The notes: generated by a model from the letters alone, not told the origin. A stretch of 64,000 nt of DNA from Solibacillus sp. FSL R7-0668 (GCF_038006205.1 NZ_JBBOUU010000001.1:560001-624000), one strand, 5' to 3'; counted from the stretch's first letter, positions 9,159 to 22,147 are shown. Made by a program: numbers and translations.

Positions 9159-9680
9159 GTGGTTTTAGACTATCTTGTACTAGGTGCAGGCGCTAACAAC
9201 ATCAACTTAGGTGATGCTATCGCTACATTAGTAATTTTCTTAGGTTTAATGGCACTTCTTAAAAAGTTCGCTTGGGGTCCTTTAATGGGTATCATGCGCG
9301 AGCGTGAAGAATTAGTGGCAAGCGGTATTGATGCTGCTGAAAAAGCTAAGAAAGAAACGCAAGCACTATTAGAAGAACAAAAGAGCCTTCTTAAAGAAGC
9401 TCGCACTGAAGCGCAATCTATCGTTGAGGGCGCGAAAAAGCAAGGCGAAGCAACTCGCGAAGAAATCGTGTCAGCTGCACGCGCTGAAGCTAACCGTCTA
9501 AAAGAATCTGCAGTTCGTGATATCGAAGCAGAAAAAGAAAAAGCAATTGCTGCGGTACGCGAAGAAGTGGTTTCATTATCAGTTCTTGCTGCGTCTAAAG
9601 TTCTTGGAAAAGAAATTTCTGAAGCAGACAATAGCGCATTAATTAAAGAAACGATTGCGAAGGCAGGCGAAGCGAAATGA
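9159..9680 (+). CDS. atpF: ATP synthase subunit b
   Basis: Peripheral stalk subunit b of the ATP synthase, about 173 residues. One N-terminal membrane helix (residues ~18-38, containing ATLVIFLGLMALL) is followed by a long charged, Ala/Glu/Lys-rich helix typical of the dimeric stalk. It starts at GTG (9159) with GGGAG 10 nt upstream. The stop overlaps the start of atpH by 4 bp (ATGA), so the two are translationally coupled. The long antisense open frame over this gene is an artefact of its biased composition. Confidence 0.95.
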   Translation: MVLDYLVLGAGANNINLGDAIATLVIFLGLMALLKKFAWGPLMGIMREREELVASGIDAAEKAKKETQALLEEQKSLLKEARTEAQSIVEGAKKQGEATREEIVSAARAEANRLKESAVRDIEAEKEKAIAAVREEVVSLSVLAASKVLGKEISEADNSALIKETIAKAGEAK

Positions 9681-10213
9681 GTCAATCGACTGTAGCAAAT
9701 CGCTATGCTCAAGCAATTTTCGAATTAGCGTCTCAGCAAAACATACTTTCTGAAGTAGGTGCAGATTTAAAAGAGATCAAAGAAGTAATCGCTTCAAACG
9801 ATGAGTTTATGGCATTATTATCGGCTCCAAAAATCTCAGCTGACCGCAAAAAAGAGCTTATTGCTCAAATCTTAACTGGTGCACAGCCAATCGTTGTTAA
9901 CATGATTCAATTCTTAATCGAAAAGAAACGTTTAAACGAATTATCGGCTGTAGCTGAACAGTTCCAAGCATTAGCAGCTGCTGCTCAAGGCTCTGCCAAT
10001 GCAAACGTATTCTCTACTCGCGAATTAACTGAACAAGAGCGCGCAGAAATTTCTGCTGCTTTCGGTAAATTAGTGGGAAAAGAAACATTAAATATTACAA
10101 ACATTATCGATGCGTCACTAATCGGTGGCGTACGCGTTCAAATCGGCAACTATATTTTCGACAGCACTGTAGTATCTAAGCTAGAGGACTTAAAAAAAGT
10201 ATTAGTTGGCTAA
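9677..10213 (+). CDS. atpH: ATP synthase subunit delta
   Basis: 178-residue OSCP/delta subunit, linking the b stalk to the top of the F1 head. It starts SQSTVANRYAQAIFELA, the usual N-terminal helix of AtpH. The C-terminal region has GGVRVQIGNYIFDSTV, the typical closing motif. It overlaps atpF by 4 bp and is followed 29 bp later by atpA. Confidence 0.95.
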   Translation: MSQSTVANRYAQAIFELASQQNILSEVGADLKEIKEVIASNDEFMALLSAPKISADRKKELIAQILTGAQPIVVNMIQFLIEKKRLNELSAVAEQFQALAAAAQGSANANVFSTRELTEQERAEISAAFGKLVGKETLNITNIIDASLIGGVRVQIGNYIFDSTVVSKLEDLKKVLVG

Positions 10214-10236
10214 ATCTTAAGAAATGTGAGAGGTGA

Positions 10237-11751
<1,515 letters not shown>

Positions 11752-11823
11752 GAATTGGACAGTTTTTCACGCGTGTCATGATGATGCACGTGAAAGGCTG
11801 AACCTCTTTTAAGAACTTGATAA

Positions 11824-14169
<2,346 letters not shown>

Positions 14170-14177
14170 TTAGCTGA

Positions 14178-14600
<423 letters not shown>

Positions 14601-14611
14601 TTTGATATCAA

Positions 14612-14641
14612 AGTGGGCAGAGCAATCTGTCCGCTTTTTTT
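14612..14641 (+). terminator. Terminator of the atp operon
   Basis: AGTGGGCAGA pairs with TCTGTCCGCT (10 bp with two G-T pairs) around GCAA, followed by seven T. Confidence 0.9.
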
Positions 14642-14671
14642 AAATGCTGTTTTAAAAGGAGGAGAAAGGGA

Positions 14672-14914
14672 TTGGATATACTCGCACAAACAGGGCAACA
14701 AGCACTAATGAATATTCTTGCCTATATCATTTTTATTGGTATGGCTTTGTATGCCATACAAGGACTCCGTATTGAACAGCTGTTTAAAAAGGGGAAAACC
14801 TTTCAAATTCAGCTATTTTACGTCTTTTTGAGTATCGTCATCGGATCAACGGTAGCAGATTTCTTTTTGAATTTCTTGAATTGGTCTCAATTAATCGTGT
14901 ATATTTTCCAGTAA
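14672..14914 (+). CDS. ywzB: DUF1146 (YwzB) family small membrane protein
   Basis: An 80-residue protein with two hydrophobic segments (residues ~12-32 and ~48-68). IQGLRIEQLFKKGK lies between them and is typical of the DUF1146/YwzB family, which sits between the ATP synthase operon and murA in Bacillus. Its function is not established. It starts at TTG (14672), with AAGGAGGAG 8-10 nt upstream; no closer ATG exists. Position and motifs make the family call good. Confidence 0.82.
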   Translation: MDILAQTGQQALMNILAYIIFIGMALYAIQGLRIEQLFKKGKTFQIQLFYVFLSIVIGSTVADFFLNFLNWSQLIVYIFQ

Positions 14915-15341
14915 TGAAGGGAGTTTAGTAGGATATTTTATTTCTTGTAGGGGGCAATAATATCTTGTTTTTCCCTACAAGAAATAAAGATTCTCTAGGA
15001 AAAAGGATACGTTTGTAAATTTATCGATTTTGGGTAATTATTTTTAGTGTTGGAAGGGAGCACTTCATTTTTATAAAAATCGTCGTCGGAAAAGGACATT
15101 GCTTTGCGCTATTTTCACGTGTAATTTGGATTTCTCATGATTCACAATAAATACTTGTACTGCGTATTATATATTTATAGCTATTTTAACGAAAGTAGCT
15201 TAAAATAGTGATTTGGGTGCTTGATTAGGTACCATAATTTTTGTAGTATGTCTTAGTGTGTAAATAACAGTCAAATGAAGAAAATTAATTGAACTTATTC
15301 ATTTATTAATTATATGAGAATCGAATTCGGAGGGACGAATT
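14915..15341. other. Intergenic region with a long perfect inverted repeat
   Basis: No gene is seen. TTTATTTCTTGTAGGG (14937-14952) and CCCTACAAGAAATAAA (14973-14988) are perfect 16-bp reverse complements around a 20-nt loop; no T run follows. A possible murA promoter is TTGAAC (15289-15294), 16 bp, TATATG (15311-15316). The rest is AT-rich with nothing recognisable. Confidence 0.55.
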
Positions 15342-16640
15342 GTGGAAAGAATTATTGTTACTGGGGGTCAAATGCTAAAAGGCAATGTTCGTGTTGAAGG
15401 TGCGAAAAATGCCGTTTTACCAATTTTAGCTGCGTCTCTATTAGCTTCTAAAGATAAAAATATTATAAAAGATGTACCAAACTTAGCAGATGTCAGTACA
15501 ATTAGCGAAGTTTTGAAAAGCCTAAACGCAAAAGTAGCATATAATGTCGAAGCAAATGAAATGATTATCGATACGTCAATGAAGCTTTCTAGTGAAGCAC
15601 AATTCGAGTTTGTGAGCAAAATGCGTGCCTCAATTTTAGTAATGGGTTCTTTATTAGCGCGTAATGGATATGCACGCGTAGCATTACCAGGTGGATGTGC
15701 TATCGGTTCACGTCCAATTGAACTTCACTTAAAGGGCTTCGAAGCGATGGGTGCTAAAATTTCATTTGGTCATGGCTATGTTGAAGCGAAGGTAATGGAC
15801 GAATTAAAGGGCGCAGAAATTTATTTAGATTTCCCGAGCGTTGGGGCGACTGAAAATATTATGACTGCAGCCGCTTTAGCAAAAGGTACAACAGTGATTG
15901 AAAATGCAGCAAAAGAGCCTGAAATTGTGGATTTAGCAAACTTTATCAATGCGATGGGTGGTCGCGTGGTCGGTGCGGGTACAGACACGATTCGAATTGA
16001 AGGTGTAAGAGAATTAAAAGGTTGCGAGCATTATATAATTCCAGACCGTATTGAGGCGGGGACATTTATGGTGGCCGCGGCAATTACACGCGGAGATGTT
16101 TTCATCGAGAATGCTGTACCAGAACATTTGACCGCACTCATTGCGAAAATGCGCGAAATGGGTGTTGAAATCATCGAAGAAGGTGAAGGGCTGCGTGTTC
16201 GTGCCAATGATCCATTAAAGGCTGTGGATATTAAGACAATGCCACACCCAGGCTTCCCGACAGATATGCAATCACAGATGATGGCATTAATGTTAACGGC
16301 TAAGGGCACAAGTATCATTACTGAAACAGTATTTGAAAATCGCTTCATGCATGTCGAGGAATTCCGTCGTATGAACGCAGACGCTAAAATTGAAGGGCGT
16401 TCGGTCTTTATTGAAGGCGAAAAGAATTTACAAGGTGCAGAAGTTGCAGCGACGGATTTACGTGCAGCGGCAGCGCTTATTTTAACAGGCTTAGTTTCTG
16501 AAGGTGTGACACGTGTGACTAAATTACATCACTTAGACCGTGGCTACGTAGATTTCCATAAGAAATTAGCCGCTTTAGGTGCAACGATTGAGCGTGTCGA
16601 TACAGAAGAAGTAGCAGAAGAACAAGTCATCACTGTCTAA
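15342..16640 (+). CDS. murA: UDP-N-acetylglucosamine 1-carboxyvinyltransferase
   Basis: Transfers enolpyruvate from PEP to UDP-GlcNAc, the first committed step of peptidoglycan synthesis and the fosfomycin target. 432 residues. [15 protein letters not shown] at the N-terminus holds the Lys-Asn substrate contacts, and [15 protein letters not shown] holds the catalytic cysteine that fosfomycin alkylates, so this copy has the sensitive Cys type. It starts at GTG (15342) after CGGAGGGA. In Bacillus the copy at this locus, before spoIID, is murAA. A strong terminator follows. Confidence 0.96.
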   Translation: MERIIVTGGQMLKGNVRVEGAKNAVLPILAASLLASKDKNIIKDVPNLADVSTISEVLKSLNAKVAYNVEANEMIIDTSMKLSSEAQFEFVSKMRASILVMGSLLARNGYARVALPGGCAIGSRPIELHLKGFEAMGAKISFGHGYVEAKVMDELKGAEIYLDFPSVGATENIMTAAALAKGTTVIENAAKEPEIVDLANFINAMGGRVVGAGTDTIRIEGVRELKGCEHYIIPDRIEAGTFMVAAAITRGDVFIENAVPEHLTALIAKMREMGVEIIEEGEGLRVRANDPLKAVDIKTMPHPGFPTDMQSQMMALMLTAKGTSIITETVFENRFMHVEEFRRMNADAKIEGRSVFIEGEKNLQGAEVAATDLRAAAALILTGLVSEGVTRVTKLHHLDRGYVDFHKKLAALGATIERVDTEEVAEEQVITV

Positions 16641-16658
16641 CGATTAACGAACATAATT

Positions 16659-16705
16659 AGCAGCTAGTTGCTCGTGTAAAATGCCGAGTAATTAGTTGCT
16701 TTTTT
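16659..16705 (+). terminator. Terminator of murA
   Basis: AGCAGCTAGTTGCTCG (16659-16674) pairs over 16 bp with CGAGTAATTAGTTGCT (16685-16700), with three G-T pairs, followed by TTTTT. Confidence 0.9.
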
Positions 16706-16761
16706 ATTAATGTCAAAGGTTAGGAGAGAATATTTTTCTATAGAATCTTTTAGGTTGTGAT

Positions 16762-16789
16762 GCATATCTTTGGGCAAAAATCATACATT
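16762..16789 (+). promoter_or_regulatory. Sigma-E promoter of spoIID
   Basis: GCATATC (16762-16768), a 13-bp spacer and CATACATT (16782-16789) closely match the sigma-E consensus. The predicted transcription start (about 16795) falls on the spoIID start codon. Confidence 0.7.
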
Positions 16790-16794
16790 GTCAC

Positions 16795-17700
16795 ATGAAA
16801 AAAATCATTCTCCTGTTGATAGTAATTAGCTTATTCCTGACGCCCGTTTTTATGAAAAAAAATGAGACAAAGCAATCCATTTCCACAGTAGAAAAAGAGA
16901 AAGATGAATGTCAAATACTCATCAAAATCAATGATACTACGATTCCGTTAGAAGAATATTTAGTAGGGGTGCTAGCCGGAGAAATGCCAGCGAGTTTTCA
17001 TGAAGAGGCATTAAAAGCACAGGCAATTGCTTCTAGGACGTATGTATTGAAGCAAACGAATAATGGACAAACCCCCATCTCCGCAACTACTGCCCATCAA
17101 GTTTTTCATGATAAGGATTTACGCGAAGAAAGATGGAAGGCGGCCTTTGCTCAAAATGAACAAAAGGTGCAACAAGCGGTCGAGCAAACAAAGCATCAGG
17201 TGCTGACTTATGAGGGGCAACTAATTACAGCGATGTTCCATGCATCTTCTTTCCAAAAAACCGAATCCGCCGAAAACTATAGCAATAGCGTCATTCCTTA
17301 TTTACAGTCAGTTACATCGCCAGAAGCACTTGAAGCAACAGTCACGACGTATACGTACAAGGAATTAAACAAGCTGCTCCATCAAAATTTCACAGTGGCA
17401 CAATACAAAAATGCCAAGGTTCGTGCTAATAGCTCTGGCCGTGTGCAATCTCTTACAATTGCAAATAAAACGTGGACAGGGCGTGAAATGCGAGAATTAT
17501 TACAATTACGCGCAACCTACTTTACATGGAAGTCCACGCCAAAGGGAGTTACGCTGACAACTCTTGGCTATGGGCATGGTGTCGGTATGAGTCAGGAGGG
17601 GGCAAATACGCTGGCACAAGGTGGAACAAAGGCACAGGAAATTTTGGCGCATTATTATCCGAATACAGCCGTACAAACTTTTGATTATTGTCAAAAATAA
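16795..17700 (+). CDS. spoIID: Stage II sporulation protein D (SpoIID)
   Basis: Lytic transglycosylase of the DMP engulfment complex, made in the mother cell and acting on septal peptidoglycan. 301 residues: membrane anchor at residues ~3-20 (KIILLLIVISLFLTPVF), then a SpoIID/LytB domain with EEYLVGVLAGEMPASFHEEALKAQA (residues ~55-80), AIASRTYVL, and the C-terminal GYGHGVGMSQEGAN active region. There is no ribosome site before ATG 16795, and the sigma-E -10 box ends only 5 nt before it, so translation may be leaderless. The next in-frame ATG would remove the anchor. The gene is next to spoIIQ, whose product belongs to the opposite compartment. Confidence 0.93.
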   Translation: MKKIILLLIVISLFLTPVFMKKNETKQSISTVEKEKDECQILIKINDTTIPLEEYLVGVLAGEMPASFHEEALKAQAIASRTYVLKQTNNGQTPISATTAHQVFHDKDLREERWKAAFAQNEQKVQQAVEQTKHQVLTYEGQLITAMFHASSFQKTESAENYSNSVIPYLQSVTSPEALEATVTTYTYKELNKLLHQNFTVAQYKNAKVRANSSGRVQSLTIANKTWTGREMRELLQLRATYFTWKSTPKGVTLTTLGYGHGVGMSQEGANTLAQGGTKAQEILAHYYPNTAVQTFDYCQK

Positions 17701-17701
17701 T

Positions 17702-17731
17702 GTTTAACTTCTGAACTTCCTGTCTACACTC
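17702..17731 (+). promoter_or_regulatory. Sigma-F promoter of spoIIQ
   Basis: GTTTA (17702-17706), exactly 15 bp, then GTCTACACTC (17722-17731) match the sigma-F consensus (GYWTA, N15, GGNNANANTW) except for one G. It fits forespore expression of spoIIQ. Confidence 0.65.
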
Positions 17732-17749
17732 TTACTTGAGGTGATGATT

Positions 17750-18400
17750 ATGGGAGAAGTTAAACGAAAGCCTTCTCGAAAACCAGTTATGGAGAGACCG
17801 TGGTTTTGGCCGGTCGTTTATAGCAGTATTGCATTAATGATTGTTGGTGTTATCTTGAGTTACAATGCCCTGTACAACAGTAAGCAAGATCAGGTTGCAC
17901 TTGAAGGTCAGCCGAAAACAAATGAGCAAACGATTTTGCCAACTGCAACGAAGCTAGAAACATTAAAATATCCATTTAAAGAAGAATTGTTCAATGAAGC
18001 AAGCATTGTACAGGAATTTTATGATGTCACTGCAGACGAAGCAACACGAGAAAAAGGACTCTTAGTATTTAATCAAGTGTTTACGACATCTACAGGCGTC
18101 TCTATCGCCATTAATAGCGAACCGTTTGAAGTACTAGCGGCAATGAGCGGAGAGGTCACAAAAGTCAAAATGGACGTTTTTAAAGGGAATCAAATTACGA
18201 TTAAACATCCAAATGGCATGGAAACACAATATAGCTCAGTTGCGGATATTTCAGTAAAAGAAGGCGATAAAGTAGCACAAGGGGAAGTCATTGCGAAATC
18301 GCAAGAAAATGAATGGAACCCACAAGCCGGCGTTCATTTACATTTTGAAGTGCTAGAAGAAGGCGTGTTAATTAACCCACGCAAATATTTATCCTTCTAA
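17750..18400 (+). CDS. spoIIQ: Stage II sporulation protein Q (SpoIIQ)
   Basis: Forespore membrane protein that pairs with SpoIIIAH across the septum and forms the engulfment ratchet/channel. 216 residues: basic N-terminus, one membrane helix (residues ~21-41), then a degenerate LytM/M23 domain. HLHFEV is kept, but the first metal site of M23 peptidases (HxxxD) is replaced by TSTGVSIAI, so it should not be a peptidase, as in Bacillus SpoIIQ; here the Asp is missing too. The ATG at 17750 has AGGTG 6 nt upstream; GTG 17741 and ATG 17744 would put the start inside that site. A sigma-F promoter lies just upstream. Confidence 0.9.
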   Translation: MGEVKRKPSRKPVMERPWFWPVVYSSIALMIVGVILSYNALYNSKQDQVALEGQPKTNEQTILPTATKLETLKYPFKEELFNEASIVQEFYDVTADEATREKGLLVFNQVFTTSTGVSIAINSEPFEVLAAMSGEVTKVKMDVFKGNQITIKHPNGMETQYSSVADISVKEGDKVAQGEVIAKSQENEWNPQAGVHLHFEVLEEGVLINPRKYLSF

Positions 18401-18470
18401 ATGTAAAAACAAATCCGAATAAACCGAAACGTTGACACATAAGGTGAACCAATAAGAACTAAACACTCTT

Positions 18471-18478
18471 CATACATT
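18471..18478 (+). promoter_or_regulatory. Sigma-E -10 element of spoIIID
   Basis: CATACATT is identical to the -10 of spoIID above and lies 20 nt before the GTG start. The -35 region (CAATAAG near 18450-18456) is weak. Confidence 0.5.
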
Positions 18479-18497
18479 TTATAGAGAGGAAGAGAAC

Positions 18498-18776
18498 GTG
18501 CACGAGCATATTCGGCAGCGTTGCGTTCGATTAGGTGAGCTGTTTGTGGAGACAGGTGGAACGGTGCGTGCTCTTGCCAGTAAAACAGGATTTTCGAAAA
18601 GTACGGTGCATAAGGATTTAACAGAAAGACTTGTACAGGTGAATGAACCGCTTGCTAAACAAGTCCAAGACATGCTAGCGTACAATAAATCGATTCGACA
18701 TTTACGAGGCGGAGAAGCAACACGCAAAAAATGGTTAACGAAGCCAATACAAACCCAAGCAATGTCTAGCGAGTAA
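18498..18776 (+). CDS. spoIIID: Sporulation transcriptional regulator SpoIIID
   Basis: Small DNA-binding protein that switches genes on and off in the mother cell and prepares for sigma-K. 92 residues with one helix-turn-helix, TVRALASKTGFSKSTVHKDL (residues ~22-41), followed by a basic C-terminal tail used for DNA contacts. It starts at GTG (18498) with GAGGAAG 6-8 nt upstream. Its promoter has a perfect sigma-E -10. The terminator stem overlaps the last codons of the gene. mbl follows, as in Bacillus subtilis. Confidence 0.95.
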   Translation: MHEHIRQRCVRLGELFVETGGTVRALASKTGFSKSTVHKDLTERLVQVNEPLAKQVQDMLAYNKSIRHLRGGEATRKKWLTKPIQTQAMSSE

Positions 18777-18800
18777 TCATCTCACTAGACATTTTTGTTT
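18761..18800 (+). terminator. Terminator of spoIIID overlapping its 3' end
   Basis: AATGTCTAGCGAG (18761-18773) pairs with CTCACTAGACATT (18781-18793), 12 of 13 positions, followed by TTTGTTTT. The stop codon at 18774-18776 is in the loop. Confidence 0.85.
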
Positions 18801-18853
18801 TCAGTCCAAAATCCCTTGAAATCCCAAAATAAAGGAAATTCTCTGCCATAAAT

Positions 18854-18882
18854 TTAGATGTAAATTACGTATTGTATATGAT
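18854..18882 (+). promoter_or_regulatory. Possible sigma-A promoter of mbl
   Basis: TTAGAT (18854-18859), 17 bp, TATGAT (18877-18882). The -10 is good and the -35 weak. Confidence 0.35.
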
Positions 18883-18953
18883 AAAATAAGCTAGATAAAG
18901 AGAATTATGAAACGTACAAATGTTGAAATCGGTGGAAGGAGCTTAAAATAAAC

Positions 18954-19949
18954 ATGTTTTCTAAAGATATTGGGATAGATTTAGGTACTGCAAATGTGTT
19001 AATTCACTTGAAGGGGAAGGGGATTGTTTTAAATGAACCTTCAGTCGTGGCGATTGATAAAAAGAGCGGTAAAGTGCTTGCTGTAGGTGAAGAGGCACGT
19101 CAAATGGTAGGGCGTACACCAGGCAATATCGTAGCCATTCGTCCGTTAAAGGATGGCGTCATTGCAGATTTTGATGTAACCGAAGCCATGCTAAGACATT
19201 TTATCAATAAGCTAGAATTAAAAGGATTTATGTCAAAACCGCGCATTTTAATTTGCTGTCCGACAAATATTACATCGGTTGAGCAAAAAGCGATTCGTGA
19301 AGCAGCTGAAAAATCAGGCGGCAAAAAGGTTTATTTAGAAGAAGAGCCAAAAGTTGCAGCAATTGGGGCAGGTATGGATATTTTCCAACCAAGCGGTAAT
19401 ATGGTCGTGGATATCGGTGGCGGTACAACAGATGTAGCTGTATTATCAATGGGCGATATCGTGACGAGCGAATCCATTAAAATCGCGGGCGACGTATTCG
19501 ACAATGACATTCTGCAATACATAAAGAAAGAATACAAGCTATTAATCGGAGAACGTACAGCAGAAGATATTAAAACAACGATTGGTACGGTATTCCCTAC
19601 GAGCCGTAAAGAAGCGATGGAAATCCGTGGACGTGATATGGTAACCGGCTTACCACGTACAATCGAGATTCACTCCCAAGAAATTGAACATGCATTGCGC
19701 GAATCGGTAAGCATGATCGTACAGGCAGCGAAAAATGTACTTGAAAAAACACCGCCAGAATTATCAGCAGACATTATCGACCGCGGTGTTATTTTAACAG
19801 GTGGAGGTGCGTTATTACATGGCATCGACCAATTACTAATTGAAGAATTAAAAGTACCCGTATTCATCGCAGAAAATCCGATGAACTGTGTAGCTGTTGG
19901 AACAGGCATTATGTTAGACAATATTGACCGAGCAGTAAGTAATAAATAA
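18954..19949 (+). CDS. mbl: Rod-shape protein Mbl (MreB-like actin)
   Basis: Actin-like protein that organises lateral cell-wall synthesis. 331 residues, starting MFSKDIGIDLGTANVLIH, the phosphate-1 loop of the MreB family. Phosphate-2 is VVDIGGGTTDVAVLS, and the adenosine motif is GVILTGGGALLHG near the C-terminus. Position after spoIIID matches mbl of Bacillus subtilis and not mreB or mreBH. The nearest AAGGAG is 12 nt from the ATG, a little far, but no better start is seen. Confidence 0.93.
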   Translation: MFSKDIGIDLGTANVLIHLKGKGIVLNEPSVVAIDKKSGKVLAVGEEARQMVGRTPGNIVAIRPLKDGVIADFDVTEAMLRHFINKLELKGFMSKPRILICCPTNITSVEQKAIREAAEKSGGKKVYLEEEPKVAAIGAGMDIFQPSGNMVVDIGGGTTDVAVLSMGDIVTSESIKIAGDVFDNDILQYIKKEYKLLIGERTAEDIKTTIGTVFPTSRKEAMEIRGRDMVTGLPRTIEIHSQEIEHALRESVSMIVQAAKNVLEKTPPELSADIIDRGVILTGGGALLHGIDQLLIEELKVPVFIAENPMNCVAVGTGIMLDNIDRAVSNK

Positions 19950-19968
19950 CGGACTTCGACTCGATACC

Positions 19969-19995
19969 TAACAATCCAGGGACTTTTATCGATAT
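19969..19995 (+). promoter_or_regulatory. Sigma-D (flagellar) promoter of flhO-flhP
   Basis: TAAC, exactly 15 bp, then ATCGATAT agree with the sigma-D consensus TAAA-N15-GCCGATAT at 3/4 and 6/8 positions. It lies directly before the flagellar genes. Confidence 0.55.
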
Positions 19996-20029
19996 ATATT
20001 CAATATGACGGAAATTTGAGGTGAAGCGA

Positions 20030-20869
20030 ATGTTTAAAGGGTTTTATACAGTAGCGACAGGAATGGTTGCACAACAACGTAAAACAGAAATTCTAACAAA
20101 TAATATGGCGAATGCGAATACACCAGGTTTCAAATCAGACCAAACAACGATTCGTTCATTTCCAGACATGCTGATGTCAGCTGTAGGCTCCACAAATATC
20201 CCAACAGAAAAGGGTTTTGCATTAAAAAAACTCGATACAATTGGCGCGCTCAATGCAGGGGTATATTTACAAGAAACAATGCCAGATCAAGCACAGGGAC
20301 AAATCTATTCTACAGGGCTCACGACGGACGTAGCACTAATTAATAGTCAAATCCCAACAGATGCCGCTTCAGGAAATGCCGGCCAAATTTTCTTCCGTTT
20401 AGAAAACGAAAACGGTACAGAAAGCTATACGCGTAACGGGAATTTCACATTAGATGGCGCAGGGAATCTAGTGAATCCAATGGGACTATTCGTACTTGAT
20501 GCAAATGGCAACCGCATGCAGTTTGCAAATGATAATATTCGCATTGACTCCACAGGGGCAATTTTCGATGAAAACAATGCACAGGTGGGTACTTTAGGGG
20601 TAGCATTTTCAGCAAATCCAGACGTTTTAGTAAAGCGCGGTAACGGTCTTTACGATACGTTAGAGGGTGAGGCCCTACCTTCAGCTTACGGACAAGCGGG
20701 CGTACAATTTTCGATGCAGCAGCAATACTTAGAAGGCTCTAACGTGGATGCAGCAAAAGCGATGACGGATTTACTAACAAGCTATCGTGCTTTTGAAGCC
20801 AATCAAAAAGTATTGCAAGCATACGATAAAAGTATGGATAAAGCCGTAAACGAAATCGGACGTGTGTAA
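20030..20869 (+). CDS. flhO: Flagellar hook-basal body protein FlhO (FlgF/FlgG type)
   Basis: Distal rod/hook-type axial protein of the flagellum, exported by the flagellar type III system. 279 residues. The N-terminal region TEILTNNMANANTPGFKSDQ is the flagellar rod signature, and the C-terminal coiled part ends with LLTSYRAFEANQKVLQAYDK. The ATG at 20030 has GAGGTGA 6 nt upstream; an in-frame GTG at 20021 overlaps that site. It is paired with flhP 70 bp downstream, as in Bacillus subtilis. Confidence 0.9.
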   Translation: MFKGFYTVATGMVAQQRKTEILTNNMANANTPGFKSDQTTIRSFPDMLMSAVGSTNIPTEKGFALKKLDTIGALNAGVYLQETMPDQAQGQIYSTGLTTDVALINSQIPTDAASGNAGQIFFRLENENGTESYTRNGNFTLDGAGNLVNPMGLFVLDANGNRMQFANDNIRIDSTGAIFDENNAQVGTLGVAFSANPDVLVKRGNGLYDTLEGEALPSAYGQAGVQFSMQQQYLEGSNVDAAKAMTDLLTSYRAFEANQKVLQAYDKSMDKAVNEIGRV

Positions 20870-20938
20870 ATTCGTTTCGCACAGTGAAATATTTTCATTC
20901 ATAGGCGAATTTACGTATAATAAGGAGGTAGTCATCAA

Positions 20939-21778
20939 ATGCTACGTACAATGATTACAGCAACAAATACGCTGTCACAAATCCAAAATCAATTAGATAC
21001 GATTAGTTCAAATATTGCCAATAGTAATACCCATGGTTATAAGGCACAACAAGCTAACTTTACTGAAATGCTGTATCAACAGTTTAATAACGATGAATAC
21101 GACAAAACAGTGCGACAAACACCAGTCGGCATTCGCTATGGTGTAGGCGCGCAAATCGGTCAAATTCAATCCAATCAGACACAGGGCTCCATTCAAGTAA
21201 CAGACCGCGACTTAGACTTTGCATTAACGACTAAAAATCAATACTTTAATGTTCTAATGACAAATGATGCAGGCGAAACACGTACAGCCTATACACGTAA
21301 CGGGAGCTTTTATGTATCGCCAACAGAGCCTGGTATTGTAACGCTTGTCAATAGTGATGGCTATCAAGTTTCAGACGTTAATGGTCAAGCCATTACGTTC
21401 CCAGACAACGCGACACAGTTTACGATGGATTCGGATGGTACATTAGTCGTAAATTATGCAAACGGCCAGCCACAGCGCTTTCAATTAGCCGTGACATCGT
21501 TGCAAAAGCCGCAAGTAATGGAAAACCTACAAGGTGGTACATACATTGGATTACCAGAAAATCTGGACGAGCTTGGTTATACAGAGGCTGAGATTTTAAC
21601 CGATTTACAAGGCGCAAATCGTCAAGTAGGCATCCAAAAAGGTGCGCTTGAAATGTCCAATGTGGATTTATCAAAGGAAATGACCAATTTAATTCAGGCA
21701 CAGCGCTCTTATCAATTCAATACGCGTGCAGTAACAATTGCAGATCAGATGCTTGGCTTAATTAACGGAATTCGTTAA
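20939..21778 (+). CDS. flhP: Flagellar hook-basal body protein FlhP (FlgG type)
   Basis: Second axial rod-type protein, 279 residues. The N-terminal motif IQNQLDTISSNIANSNTHGY is the rod signature; the C-terminal region has EMTNLIQAQRSYQFNTRAV, typical of FlgG/FlgF. AAGGAGG is 8 nt from the ATG. It follows flhO and is followed 26 bp later by a small EpuA-family gene that may be cotranscribed. Confidence 0.9.
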   Translation: MLRTMITATNTLSQIQNQLDTISSNIANSNTHGYKAQQANFTEMLYQQFNNDEYDKTVRQTPVGIRYGVGAQIGQIQSNQTQGSIQVTDRDLDFALTTKNQYFNVLMTNDAGETRTAYTRNGSFYVSPTEPGIVTLVNSDGYQVSDVNGQAITFPDNATQFTMDSDGTLVVNYANGQPQRFQLAVTSLQKPQVMENLQGGTYIGLPENLDELGYTEAEILTDLQGANRQVGIQKGALEMSNVDLSKEMTNLIQAQRSYQFNTRAVTIADQMLGLINGIR

Positions 21779-21803
21779 GGGGCATTGTAAGGGAGAAATA
21801 ATT

Positions 21804-22109
21804 ATGACAAATGAGTTTGAACAAAAAGCAGAGCAGCCGACGATAAAAAAGACGAGACGTAGCTTCAGAAAACAACAAGAGACACAACAGCCGCATCCGG
21901 AGCCAACGAACGATCAGCCAGTCCGCTGGGTTCAGCTTCGTCTCATCCCCATTTGGCTACGCATTATTTTAATAGCGGTGCTTTTTGTTGCCACTGCTGC
22001 AATCGGCCTAATCATTGGCTACAGTGTGATTGGCGATGGTGATGCTGCGGACACATTAAAATGGAGCACGTGGCAACATTTACTTGATATTATGAGTGGA
22101 AAACAGTAA
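21804..22109 (+). CDS. EpuA family small membrane protein
   Basis: A 101-residue protein with a charged N-terminus (residues ~1-45), then VQLRLIPIWLRIILIAVLF and one membrane helix (residues ~48-75), and a short tail containing GYSVIGDGDAADTLKWSTWQH. This is the EpuA family (PF11772), often mislabelled as an RNA polymerase beta subunit. Its function is not established; members lie near fabZ and flagellar-type genes in Bacilli. Start ATG 21804, after GGGAGA. A terminator follows. Confidence 0.75.
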   Translation: MTNEFEQKAEQPTIKKTRRSFRKQQETQQPHPEPTNDQPVRWVQLRLIPIWLRIILIAVLFVATAAIGLIIGYSVIGDGDAADTLKWSTWQHLLDIMSGKQ

Positions 22110-22147
22110 AGGGATTGTCACGAAGGTTATTTTGTGCAATCCTTTTG
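22108..22147 (+). terminator. Terminator after flhO-flhP-EpuA gene
   Basis: AAAGGGATTGTCAC and GTGCAATCCTTTT pair with a bulge and one mismatch around a 14-nt loop. A second stem GGCTGTAG/CTACAGCC follows at 22184-22213 without a T run. Confidence 0.65.

Noticed and set aside
9170-9712. 180-codon open frame antisense to atpF
   Set aside because: It lies fully opposite atpF/atpH. Its Ala/Ser/Arg-rich, low-complexity translation comes from the biased codons of atpF, and no ribosome site is present.
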